64,000 nucleotides of DNA from Gracilimonas sp965227215. Lineage in GTDB: Bacteria; Bacteroidota; Rhodothermia; Balneolales; Balneolaceae. Made by a program: the position numbers and the translations under genes. Shown in pieces: positions 8,182-16,348 of this stretch (positions are counted from its first letter, which is position 1; each line of letters opens with the position of its first letter). Location of the stretch: assembly GCA_965227215.1 (NCBI GenBank), contig OZ245729.1, positions 2,232,001 to 2,296,000 on the forward strand, written 5' to 3'. The notes beneath the pieces are model-generated. The model searched no databases. It was not told the origin of the DNA and saw only the letters and a program-made list of their open reading frames with translations.

Positions 8182-9884
8182 TGCAGAAGCTGTACCCTAA
8201 ATTTTCCCTCCTGCTGATGTTATTAGCAGGAGTTTCCCTTTCCATTCAAGCGCAGCACGAACACCACAATATGGCAGGTCACGCTATGAATATGGACTCT
8301 GCTAAAGCTGCGTGGCGGATGCCCCCGATGAACATGGAAATGCCTATGCTACCGGGAATGCATAATGAGCTGCCTCCGGTGGAACCTTTCATTGCCGGAC
8401 TTGGCCTAACCAAAGAGGATATTCCCTATGCAAAACCACGGGAGATACTGGAGCTGGCTGATGGAGACACAGTAGCTCTGCAAGCCTCTATTGTTCGGCG
8501 AAATTTGGAAGGAAAAGACTATGTGATGTACGGCTACAATGGCCAATATCCAGGTCCACTGTTGAAAGCTCCTCAAAACAGTACAGTAATCGTTGAGTTC
8601 AATAACCAAATTGAATTTCCGACAACGGTGCACTGGCACGGGCTGCGACATGATTACCGCTTTGACGGCACCATGTTTGCTCAAGACCCGGTGAAGATCG
8701 GGGAGTCTTTCACGTATGAGTTGTTTTTCAGGGATGCCGGGGTGTATTGGTACCACCCGCATGTGCTGGAATATATTCAGCAGGATCTTGGACTGTATGG
8801 GAATATGTTGGTGGCTCCACCCGAAGAAGATTACTACAATCCGGTAAACCGCGAAGAAATGTTAATCCTGGATGATATTTTAATTGACGATCAGGGGATG
8901 ATACCGTGGGGGAAATCGAGTCCGACTCATGCTTTGATGGGACGATTTGGAAATGTGATGCTGGTGAACGGAAAAACAGATTACAAGCTGAACGTAGATA
9001 AAAATGATGTACTGCGATTCTACATCACCAATGTGGCCAATACCCGGACGTTCAATATGGTATTTGAGGGAGCCAAAGTGAAAGTAGTCGGCTCTGATGT
9101 CAGTAAGTTCGAAGAAGAAGTGTATACCGAGAATGTACCTATTGCAGTAGCTGAAAGATATATTGTGGAGGTGTTGTATGAGGAGCCGGGAACCTACCCC
9201 ATTCTGAATTCCATTCAGGCCATCAATCATTTTCGTGGAGAATTTTACCCACACAAAGACACGCTTGGAATGGTGACGGTTTCCGGGAGCCAGACAGAAG
9301 AAAATTACACCGAAGCCTTCAACACCCTGAGGGTGAATGAAGATGTGAAAGAGGACATCGCCGAATTCGAGTCTTATTTTGACAAGCCGGTGGATAAAGA
9401 ACTGGAGATGACAGTAGCGGTTAAGAATCTCCCCATCCCCATTATGCAATCCATGCAGCTGGACACGGCTTATGTGCCTCACATCGAGTGGAATGATACC
9501 ATGCCGATGATGAACTGGCTTTCTACCGGGAAGCAGGTGGAGTGGATTTTGAGAGATCCTGCAACCGGCAAAAAGAACATGGATATCTACTGGGATTTTA
9601 AGAAAGGGGATGTTATCAAGCTTCGTTTATTTAATGATCCGGATACCTTTCACCCCATGAATCACCCTTTTCACATTCACGGGCAGCGCCACCTGGTGTT
9701 AAGCATGGACGGCGTGGAAAACCCCAATATGGTTTGGAAAGACACCTCCATTATCCCGGTGGGAGCTACGGTGGATTTGTTGGTGGAAATGTCCAACCCC
9801 GGAAAATGGATGATGCACTGCCACATCGGCGAACACCTGGATGCCGGAATGATGCTGGGTTTTGAGGTTGGGGAAACTCCCTGA
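8181..9884 (+). CDS. Multicopper oxidase
   Basis: Periplasmic multicopper oxidase of 567 aa. The start is the ATG at 8181, overlapping the previous stop; the open frame extends back to 8070 but overlaps that gene. A signal peptide is followed by a His/Met-rich stretch (about residues 25-62, many HEHH, MNM and MPM units) that may bind copper. The copper ligands are present: HWHG at 151-154, YHPH at 191-194, HPFHIHG at 495-501 and HCHIGEHLDAGM from 546, with Cys547 as the type 1 copper ligand and M557 as candidate axial ligand. The substrate is unknown; cuprous ion or phenolics are typical of the family. Confidence 0.93.
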   Translation: MQKLYPKFSLLLMLLAGVSLSIQAQHEHHNMAGHAMNMDSAKAAWRMPPMNMEMPMLPGMHNELPPVEPFIAGLGLTKEDIPYAKPREILELADGDTVALQASIVRRNLEGKDYVMYGYNGQYPGPLLKAPQNSTVIVEFNNQIEFPTTVHWHGLRHDYRFDGTMFAQDPVKIGESFTYELFFRDAGVYWYHPHVLEYIQQDLGLYGNMLVAPPEEDYYNPVNREEMLILDDILIDDQGMIPWGKSSPTHALMGRFGNVMLVNGKTDYKLNVDKNDVLRFYITNVANTRTFNMVFEGAKVKVVGSDVSKFEEEVYTENVPIAVAERYIVEVLYEEPGTYPILNSIQAINHFRGEFYPHKDTLGMVTVSGSQTEENYTEAFNTLRVNEDVKEDIAEFESYFDKPVDKELEMTVAVKNLPIPIMQSMQLDTAYVPHIEWNDTMPMMNWLSTGKQVEWILRDPATGKKNMDIYWDFKKGDVIKLRLFNDPDTFHPMNHPFHIHGQRHLVLSMDGVENPNMVWKDTSIIPVGATVDLLVEMSNPGKWMMHCHIGEHLDAGMMLGFEVGETP

Positions 9885-9942
9885 TACATGGGATAAACAG
9901 GATGAGTAGCTAACCATGAATTTTAAATAGCTAAGTAGCCTG

Positions 9943-9988
9943 CACTTGAACATTCAGTGTTGAATGTTCGATATTCAATGTTCAAGTG
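9943..9988. repeat. 12-bp inverted repeat abutting the tRNA-Arg 3' end
   Basis: CACTTGAACATT at 9943-9954 pairs perfectly with 9977-9988, with further partial pairing inside. It overlaps the last bases of the minus-strand tRNA and lies where a terminator would be, but has no T tract. A related sequence occurs at 35831-35854. Confidence 0.6.
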
Positions 9989-10059
9989 ACCCCGCCGGGA
10001 ATCGAACCCAGATCTAGGACTTAGGAGGTCCCTATTCTATCCAATTGAACTACAGGGTC
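9987..10059 (-). tRNA. tRNA-Arg (anticodon CCT)
   Basis: The minus strand folds as a complete cloverleaf: 7-bp acceptor stem GACCCTG/CGGGGTC with discriminator A, U8-A9, an anticodon stem GGGAC/GTCCT around the loop CTCCTAA (anticodon CCT), and a T arm CTGGG-TTCGATT-CCCGG. CCA is not encoded. It decodes AGG. Confidence 0.95.
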
Positions 10060-10169
10060 AGTTTTATCTGTACAATCATTCCTGAAAATATACGTAGCTA
10101 AACGTAACTAATCAGCTTCAGGCAAGTAGAAGTTCACCGATTGTTTACACAAAATAAAATTCGATAGGG

Positions 10170-12623
10170 ATGCAGAAGATAACCGCTCTATTTCTTTTTC
10201 TGGTACTGGCGGGTACCGTTGAGAGTCGCGCACAAACACAAATAACAGGTAAAATCGTAGATGCCGAAACCGGGGATCCGCTTCCGGCCGCTCACATTAT
10301 TGTGAAGGATACCTACCGGGGCACTATTTCAAACGCGGATGGGGAATTCAGTATCATCGTCAGGGAATTTCCGGTAACGTTGGTCGCCCGCTTCATTGGG
10401 TTTGAAAGTCAGGAGAAAGTGGTGACTCAGGACTCCGGTCCGGTCGATTTCCTGCTCAAGCCTTCTGTGGCAACCATGGGAGAAATCGTAGTAACCGGAG
10501 AAGATCCAGCTATTGCCATCATGAGGGAGGTAATCCGCAGAAAGAAAATATGGAGAGCCAATCTTGAAACCTACAAAGCGGAGGCATACACCCGCCAGCA
10601 AGTAAAGAACGACACATCTATCGTATCCATTTCAGAGAGTGTTTCCGTAGCGTATTGGGATAAAGAACGAGGCTCCCGCGAGATACTCAAATCAAAGCGG
10701 CAAACAGCCAACATCGATGCGGCGGATAACTTTGCCGGGGTCAGTTACCTTCCCAACTTTTATGATGACAATCTGGATATAGCCGGTTTCAATATGGTGG
10801 GCGTGACGCACCCGGATGCCCTGAAGTTTTATGAATTCCGCCTTGAGGATATACAGTCGCTGGACGGGCAGGTGGTGTATGAGCTTTCTGTAACCTCAGA
10901 CCGTAAGCTGCAACCGCTTTTTGAAGGCACTATTTTCGTGCTGGGCGAGGAATATGCGTTGCTGGAAGTTGATTTAAAGCCCAACTCTGTGGTGGTGTTT
11001 CCGCCGCCGGTGCAGGATTTCAACCTTACCTATTCCCAGCAGTTCAGTAATTTTGGCGGGGATTATTGGCTTCCGGTAGATGTTCGGATCGAAGGGTTGA
11101 TTGAAGTAGGTATGGTTGGCCTTCGATTCCCTCCCATTGGTTTTAAGCAGGTGGCGAAGATGAATAACTACGAGGTTAACATAAATCTGCCCGATACCCT
11201 TTTTAAAGAGTTGAGTCGCTTTAGCGTAGATTCAACCACTATCAATTCCGGTGATTCTCTTTTCGTGAATGAAATTGACATCATCCCGCTGGATACTCAG
11301 GAAGAAATGGCCTATGAAAAAGTAGACAGCAACGCCACACTGGAAAAAGCATTTAAGCCTACCGGCTTCTTTACCCGTTTTATCGATTGGGATGAAGAAA
11401 CCGATTCGGACGGATCATCCACAACAGTTAGCGTGGGCAGTGAAGGAAGCTCAGGCGGTTCCGGTGATAGTGGTGAATCATTATTCAGAAAGTTGACCCG
11501 AAACCTGAGCCCACAGGCACGGTTTAATCGTGTGGATATTTTTTATGGGGGGATTAAGCATCAGCGGCGGTATGTGGATAACCGTCTTTCATCAGAAGTA
11601 TTCGGAGGGTACAGCACAGGTTATGGCGATGGCACCTTTTCCTACGGAGCGAAACTGGGTTGGTGGCCGCTTAAGAAAACCCGACGGTTCGGGATGTCGC
11701 TAGCCTACAACGCAATCACAGAAACCCGGTATAACTCCGACATGTATGCGCCAATGATGACCAGCATCCCAAATCTTTTTGGGTATGCAGATTATTTCGA
11801 TTATTACAGGAATGAAGGAATCAATTTTGTGGCGGCTTACCGACCAAGGAGAAAACTGAATGCGACCATTCGTTTCGACTACATGTACCAAAATCACGAA
11901 GCCATAGATTACAGCAGCAGCTATGATATTGTCGGCCGAAATTTAGTGCAGCGCCCAAACAGCTATATCGATGAGGGTACATTGAGTGCGGTTAAACTCA
12001 CCCTGAGTAACGGCGAGGATAAAAAAGCGTTGGGTGCTATCGGTGCTGATGATTTTTCGATCAGTGTGGAACAGTCGGCCAAGGCCATTGGCAGCAGCTG
12101 GGATTATACCCGGTTCAAGATTGACCTGTATCGAAGATATGAAACCTTTTACCAGCGTCGCTTTTTCCCGAACACATTGGATATGCGATTAAACGCCGGA
12201 ACTTATATCGGAGATCTTCCCATTCAAAAAAATGAGGCGTTGGATGTAGCTCTTGGGACATTCACCCCCTTTGGTGCATTCAGGGCCAAGCGGTTTATTC
12301 CCTATGAGGGGGCGAGCTATGTTTCACTGAATGCCGAGCACAACTTCAAGAGTGTTCCTCTGGAAATGCTGGGGTGGAGAAATGCCACTCAAACCGGATT
12401 AAGTGTGATTGCTTTTGGAGGAATAGGGCGTACCTGGGTGAAACAGGAGCAGGTAGATGAGTTTAATACCCGATATGGTTTCTCGCCGGTTACTACTGAC
12501 GACTGGCATATGGAAGCGGGTCTTTCACTGAGTAATATTTTTAATCTCTTTCGTGCTGATGTTGCTTACCGTATTGATAACCCCGGTATTTATGTGGGAG
12601 TCAGTATAGCAAGGTTCTTCTAG
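10170..12623 (+). CDS. DUF5686 outer-membrane protein with carboxypeptidase-like N-terminal domain
   Basis: An 817-aa exported protein common in Bacteroidota and relatives. A signal peptide (ending about SRAQT) is followed by a carboxypeptidase-D regulatory-like beta-sandwich (about residues 25-105, QITGKIVDAETGDPLPAAHI, then GTISNADGEF). Next comes a DUF5686 region with a predicted C-terminal beta-barrel from about residue 430. The last residues end in aromatic FF, typical of outer-membrane barrels. A Ser/Gly-rich linker lies near residues 410-435. Function is unknown; members resemble TonB-dependent receptors without a plug. It is transcribed alone. Confidence 0.85.
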   Translation: MQKITALFLFLVLAGTVESRAQTQITGKIVDAETGDPLPAAHIIVKDTYRGTISNADGEFSIIVREFPVTLVARFIGFESQEKVVTQDSGPVDFLLKPSVATMGEIVVTGEDPAIAIMREVIRRKKIWRANLETYKAEAYTRQQVKNDTSIVSISESVSVAYWDKERGSREILKSKRQTANIDAADNFAGVSYLPNFYDDNLDIAGFNMVGVTHPDALKFYEFRLEDIQSLDGQVVYELSVTSDRKLQPLFEGTIFVLGEEYALLEVDLKPNSVVVFPPPVQDFNLTYSQQFSNFGGDYWLPVDVRIEGLIEVGMVGLRFPPIGFKQVAKMNNYEVNINLPDTLFKELSRFSVDSTTINSGDSLFVNEIDIIPLDTQEEMAYEKVDSNATLEKAFKPTGFFTRFIDWDEETDSDGSSTTVSVGSEGSSGGSGDSGESLFRKLTRNLSPQARFNRVDIFYGGIKHQRRYVDNRLSSEVFGGYSTGYGDGTFSYGAKLGWWPLKKTRRFGMSLAYNAITETRYNSDMYAPMMTSIPNLFGYADYFDYYRNEGINFVAAYRPRRKLNATIRFDYMYQNHEAIDYSSSYDIVGRNLVQRPNSYIDEGTLSAVKLTLSNGEDKKALGAIGADDFSISVEQSAKAIGSSWDYTRFKIDLYRRYETFYQRRFFPNTLDMRLNAGTYIGDLPIQKNEALDVALGTFTPFGAFRAKRFIPYEGASYVSLNAEHNFKSVPLEMLGWRNATQTGLSVIAFGGIGRTWVKQEQVDEFNTRYGFSPVTTDDWHMEAGLSLSNIFNLFRADVAYRIDNPGIYVGVSIARFF

Positions 12624-12634
12624 ATGAAAAGAAC

Positions 12635-12740
12635 CTCCAAGCGTCCGCAGGACCTTGGAGCGTTCACCGGCCTGATTAGAGTGCGGACATCCATCAAGTC
12701 CTTTCCCCGCAACGCTTTCAGGACCGTTGGACGCTGAAAG
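12635..12740. repeat. Pair of REP-like hairpins in opposite orientation
   Basis: Hairpin 12635-12660 has arms CTCCAAG/CTTGGAG with inner GTCC/GGAC. Hairpin 12715-12740 has arms CTTTCAG/CTGAAAG. Read on opposite strands, the two share a core like AGCGTCC-NNN-GG(T)CC. Neither has a T tract, so they are unlikely to be simple terminators, although the first sits just after the DUF5686 stop. Confidence 0.55.
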
Positions 12741-12770
12741 GTTGCTTCCGTATCAAATGGGAATAAATTG

Positions 12771-12972
12771 CTCCGTCCTTCAGGGTGGGGAAAGATAGAG
12801 TTTAAAATAAGCTTTGCCCCGATGTAGTTGAGATAAAATCGGTTTTCAAAGCTTGGGCAAAGTGCCCTGAAGAAATATAATGCCCAACCCTGCGATAACT
12901 AACCCTTTCTAATAACACTATGATGCTTGGGTTTTCTTTGCCGATTTATTTCCACCGTCCTGAAGGACGGTG
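12771..12972. repeat. Second REP-like palindrome pair (GTCCTTCAGGAC core)
   Basis: A degenerate copy at 12771-12790 (CTCCGTCCTTCAGGGTGGGG) and a perfect 8-bp-arm palindrome at 12953-12972 (CACCGTCC-TGAA-GGACGGTG) are inverted copies of one element. They share flanks such as TTGC on one side and GAAA on the other. The DNA between them has further inverted repeats (CTTTGCCC/GGGCAAAG). The whole 12624-13061 gap has no credible coding sequence. Confidence 0.6.
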
Positions 12973-13000
12973 CAATTCTTTTTCAAAAATTACTCCCATA

Positions 13001-13033
13001 AAAAAAAGGCTCGCTGCGGAAGCAACGAGCCTT
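13001..13033 (-). terminator. Rho-independent terminator of the OmpA/TSP3 gene
   Basis: A 12-bp interrupted stem (13006-13017 with 13022-13033, GGAA loop region) is followed on the minus strand by seven T residues. It is about 30 nt past the stop of the gene at 13062. Confidence 0.85.
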
Positions 13034-13061
13034 AAGCTTGTCTACTGAAATTCAGCTCAGA

Positions 13062-13967
13062 TTACATTCCCGGCTGGTATTTCAGGGTACTGATAGGATG
13101 TGATTCTGCACGTCGGTTTCTTTCGCAACCGGGTGTGTTGGCATCCATTTCAGCTTCGGTACACTCAACAGGTGCTTTTCCTAAACCACGAGATTCGATG
13201 CGGTCTTCAGAAATGCCGTTCTCTGTGTAGAAGTCTACTACAGAAGTTGCACGTCGAAGGCTGAGTCGTAAGTTATACTGATCGCCACCCACGTGGTCAG
13301 TGTAGGCATCTACACGTACACGGAAAGCAGGAGCGTCTTTAAGAACTTCAACATTTTGCATCAGTGCCTCGGCTGCATCAGCTCGGATGTTAGAGCGATC
13401 AAAGTCGAAGTTGATGGTAGTGAAAGAATCTTCCGTCAGGTAAACAGGGTCGCTGCCATCGGTAGGGTTGGTACCCATATCGATTTCCTGCATATCGGTA
13501 AATCCGTCACCATCAGAATCTGCATTATTCGGGTTGGTATCATGAGTCATCACTTCATCGTAATCACTCAGTCCGTCACCGTCAGAGTCTGTATTGTTAG
13601 GATCTGTTTCATACTCGTTGATTTCATCACCATCGCTGAGTCCGTCGCCATCAGAATCTGCACTATTAGGATCGGTGTTATAAGAATTAACTTCGTCACC
13701 GTCACTCAGGCCATCGCCGTCAGTGTCAGAGTTGAGAGGATCAGTTTCGTATGTGTTGATTTCGTCCGCATCAGTAAGACCGTCGCCATCAGAGTCAGCT
13801 GAATTAGAATCGGTGCCTAATTCTGCTTCTTCGGCGTCAGTAAGACCGTCGCCGTCAGTGTCTACTGGTTCCTGAACAACGGGTTCGTCAGAACCACAGC
13901 CATACTGTACTACGGTACCACCTACTAAGAAAAGTGTGAGAACGAGAAGATGGATAGTTCGCTTCAT
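13062..13967 (-). CDS. OmpA-family lipoprotein with thrombospondin type 3 repeats
   Basis: Predicted outer-membrane lipoprotein that binds peptidoglycan through its C-terminal OmpA domain. I choose the ATG at 13965-13967 (MKRTIHLLVL), which gives a lipobox VQYGC (Cys24); an upstream ATG at 13988 adds seven residues. Residues about 35-175 contain six calcium-binding TSP3-type repeats of about 23 aa, each with D(S/T)DGDG(L/F)(S/T)D. The OmpA domain (about 185-300) starts TINFDFDRSNI and has NLRLSLRRATSVVDF. The extended Ca-stiffened linker resembles OprF-type proteins. The DNA is repetitive in the TSP3 region. Confidence 0.9.
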   Translation of the reverse strand: MKRTIHLLVLTLFLVGGTVVQYGCGSDEPVVQEPVDTDGDGLTDAEEAELGTDSNSADSDGDGLTDADEINTYETDPLNSDTDGDGLSDGDEVNSYNTDPNSADSDGDGLSDGDEINEYETDPNNTDSDGDGLSDYDEVMTHDTNPNNADSDGDGFTDMQEIDMGTNPTDGSDPVYLTEDSFTTINFDFDRSNIRADAAEALMQNVEVLKDAPAFRVRVDAYTDHVGGDQYNLRLSLRRATSVVDFYTENGISEDRIESRGLGKAPVECTEAEMDANTPGCERNRRAESHPISTLKYQPGM

Positions 13968-14117
13968 ATTAAGATTTCTCCAATTCAATTAATTATTAGG
14001 GTTAGAATATACACTATTTTGACTGAAAATAATGATACTGGGTTGTGTATCAAAAGAAAAATTAGCTAAAAAAAGTTAGCATAAGTTTTATACTACAGGT
14101 ATCTTTGAGATTCCTTC

Positions 14118-14191
14118 GGGGCTATAGCTCAGCTGGCTAGAGCGTCGCGCTGGCAGCGCGAAGGTCCGGGGTTCGAATCCCCGTAGCTCCA
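14118..14191 (+). tRNA. tRNA-Ala (anticodon GGC)
   Basis: A full cloverleaf: acceptor GGGGCTA/TAGCTCC with one G-T pair and discriminator A; D arm with AGCTC...GAGC; anticodon stem TCGCG/CGCGA around CTGGCAG (anticodon GGC); T arm CCGGG-GTTCGAAT-CCCC. CCA is not encoded. Confidence 0.96.
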
Positions 14192-14192
14192 C

Positions 14193-14226
14193 AAAAGCCT
14201 TTTCCCACTCGGAAAAGGCTTTTTTT
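14193..14226 (+). terminator. Terminator of tRNA-Ala
   Basis: A 13-bp perfect stem (14193-14205 with 14211-14223, 5-nt loop) with a T tract running to 14226, directly after the tRNA. The symmetric A/T flanks could also work on the other strand. Confidence 0.88.
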
Positions 14227-14351
14227 ATGCGATTCAATAAAATTCGGGGTTTTTTCATCTTCCAACACATAATGTTAAAGTTAACCGTATTGCTTGTTTG
14301 TAAGCTGCATATGCTTTAAAATGTGCGTGATTGATAAAAACGGGAGTTACA

Positions 14352-15545
14352 ATGAAACTGAACGAGAGATCATTAAAATTTTATCTTACACTTTTTGTAC
14401 TTGCACTCATAAGTGTTGTTCCCAATAAATTTGCTGCTGCGCAGGACATCACTCTAAATGTTGAGCCAAGTCCCATTCTCGAAAATGCTCAAACACTTAG
14501 TCTCACCGGTTTGGGTATTGATAGCGAAGGTCAGGGTCCGGTACTCATATCAGCTACCATAGAAAACCTTTCTAACAAAACCATAGACAATCTGTATTTG
14601 GAACTGGTTGTGTCTGCCGGGAAAGTCGGAAATATCGTTGAGGTAACTCAAAGTGCCTCGCGTCCCTTCTCCCTGAAACCATTTCAGTCGGTTTACTTTA
14701 CTAACAATGATTTAGCGAACGAACGCATTCCCGGAATTGATCAAACTTTTTCTTTCACAGGGGGATTAACTACCGAGGGGGAAGATTTTCTGAGTGATCT
14801 ATCAGGATCTACTACTTTGCCCCGTGATACTTACACCCTCGAACTGATCATATTCAGGGTTACAGATGCCCAGGGTAAAGAAAACCTGGCTAAGGATATA
14901 GCCGAGATTGGTGGAGGAAGTATGACGGCAGCTTCCTTTGAAGAAGGAAATATCTACCTGAAAACACCGGGCGATGTAGTGGGGACAGAAAGTGAAATCA
15001 CAAACCCTTTTCCTCAATTCAGCTGGGAGGGGGAGAATAATGTTTCCTACAGGCTCTTGGTGGTGGAGCAGCGGGGTCAAGACAGTCCGGAGTCCTTGAT
15101 TGCCGGCGCCAAAAGTTCAGCTCCGGTAGGCGATGGCGGTTCACTGCTTGCTTTCGAAAATCTGGATGTAATCGTTCAGGGCAATTCTTTTCAGTTTCCC
15201 TCTTCCGGAGTTCAGCCGCTAGAGAAAGGAAGAACCTATTACTGGCAGGTTGTAACCACGGTGCAATCCAGTGGTGACACAGAGGAAGTTTCATCAGAAA
15301 TCTGGAGTTTTGTACTAAAGGACGCAGCCCAGGCAACAGCAACAGCACCTATTTCAGCAGAGGTACAACGTGCAATTGAGCGACTAATCGGACAGGATGC
15401 GTATCAAAGATTGAAAGACCGAGGGTTTAGCCTGGAATCGATACAGTATGACGGACAGGAGTTTACCGGTCCGGCCGCTTCATTAAAGCTTGAAGAATTG
15501 CTTCAGAAAATAAGAGACGAAGAAATTATCGTGGAAGGTAACTGA
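14352..15545 (+). CDS. Exported protein of unknown function, first gene of the FecR/CHASE2 operon
   Basis: A 397-aa exported protein. I choose the ATG at 14352 because GGGAG lies 5-9 nt upstream and the product starts with a normal signal peptide ending at KFAAAQ; the frame extends back to 14331. The N-terminal half is beta-rich. The middle has an Fn3-like unit (NPFPQFSWEGENNVSYRLLV ... GRTYYWQVVT) of the kind that reads out a ligand or partner. The C-terminus (about residues 345-397) is helical and charged. I do not recognise a named family. It precedes the FecR gene by 8 nt, so the two are almost surely co-translated. Confidence 0.75.
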   Translation: MKLNERSLKFYLTLFVLALISVVPNKFAAAQDITLNVEPSPILENAQTLSLTGLGIDSEGQGPVLISATIENLSNKTIDNLYLELVVSAGKVGNIVEVTQSASRPFSLKPFQSVYFTNNDLANERIPGIDQTFSFTGGLTTEGEDFLSDLSGSTTLPRDTYTLELIIFRVTDAQGKENLAKDIAEIGGGSMTAASFEEGNIYLKTPGDVVGTESEITNPFPQFSWEGENNVSYRLLVVEQRGQDSPESLIAGAKSSAPVGDGGSLLAFENLDVIVQGNSFQFPSSGVQPLEKGRTYYWQVVTTVQSSGDTEEVSSEIWSFVLKDAAQATATAPISAEVQRAIERLIGQDAYQRLKDRGFSLESIQYDGQEFTGPAASLKLEELLQKIRDEEIIVEGN

Positions 15546-15553
15546 GGGATCAC

Positions 15554-16297
15554 ATGAGTATTATAAAAAAGAAACTGTATGCTTTTATTGTACTGCTTGT
15601 ATTAGCAGGGTTTGCGTTGCCCGAAATTGCCCGGGCTCAATCGGAACGGCCGCTGGCCATCGTAAAAAGGTTCAAGCCGGAAGTGCTTCTTAGAAATATG
15701 GATGTAGAAAAGGAGCTCTATTTGGATTTACAGGAGAATAAAGGAGAGCGTCTTTTTGACGGGGATTCGTTAACGACTAACGAAGAAGGTTTTGCACTGG
15801 TGGTATTTATGGATGCCAGCGTAGCTAAGGTGAAGCCCAGTTCTTTGTTGATACTGAATGGTTCTGTGGCGACGGCTTCGAAGGCCATGAATACCCGAAT
15901 TAATTTGAAGAACGGAGAAATATTCCTGAATGTGGAACCCCAGGGTGGGAATGATTTTGAGGTGGCCACAAGCCGCTCACTCGCTTCGGTTCAGGGAACA
16001 GATTTTGGAAGTCGCTTTGATGGATTTGTTTGGGTTGAAGAAGGTCAGGTTGATGTGACCGCTCTTAATTCCGGGCAAACGGTGTCCCTGTTTGAACAAA
16101 TGTATGCTCAGGTAGATGAGCAAGGTAACAACGTGGAGTCTGGTACACTAACACAAGAAGAGTTGGATGATTTGGGTGAAGGGTTTGATGAAATGGAGAA
16201 CGACCTAATTCAAAAAGAAATCATACTAAGGTTCCGCGATCAAAATGGTCAGCTTCGGGAAGTGAGGATTGACGTTTTTGAGGAAAGCGACAATTAA
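15554..16297 (+). CDS. Exported FecR-domain protein
   Basis: A 247-aa protein with a signal peptide (ending about IARAQ) and a FecR domain over residues about 55-180. Its typical marks are GERLFDGDSLTTNEEGFALV, RINLKNGEIFLNV, FEVATSRSLASVQGTDF and VWVEEGQVDV. Unlike FecR anti-sigma factors, it has a signal peptide and no cytoplasmic anti-sigma domain or transmembrane anchor, so it is probably a soluble periplasmic sensor or scaffold. The C-terminal 60 residues are acidic (EELDDLGEGFDEMEND) and probably helical. It follows the previous gene by 8 nt, with a GAGGGAT ribosome site inside that gap. Confidence 0.88.
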   Translation: MSIIKKKLYAFIVLLVLAGFALPEIARAQSERPLAIVKRFKPEVLLRNMDVEKELYLDLQENKGERLFDGDSLTTNEEGFALVVFMDASVAKVKPSSLLILNGSVATASKAMNTRINLKNGEIFLNVEPQGGNDFEVATSRSLASVQGTDFGSRFDGFVWVEEGQVDVTALNSGQTVSLFEQMYAQVDEQGNNVESGTLTQEELDDLGEGFDEMENDLIQKEIILRFRDQNGQLREVRIDVFEESDN

Positions 16298-16348
16298 ACA
16301 GATTTTACGTGGGTTTCGGATAGTTTAAGATTAACAAATACGTATACA

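Noticed and set aside
10076..10169. Possible riboswitch or strong promoter before the DUF5686 gene
   Set aside because: I see no conserved aptamer sequence and no convincing TTG/TAnnTTTG pair.
13293..13802. 169-aa frame opposite the TSP3/OmpA gene
   Set aside because: It is open only because the Asp/Gly-rich repeat DNA lacks stop codons on the other strand; its product is repetitive and matches nothing.
14088..14270. 60-aa frame across tRNA-Ala
   Set aside because: It is antisense to the tRNA and its terminator, and a tRNA-derived spurious peptide.
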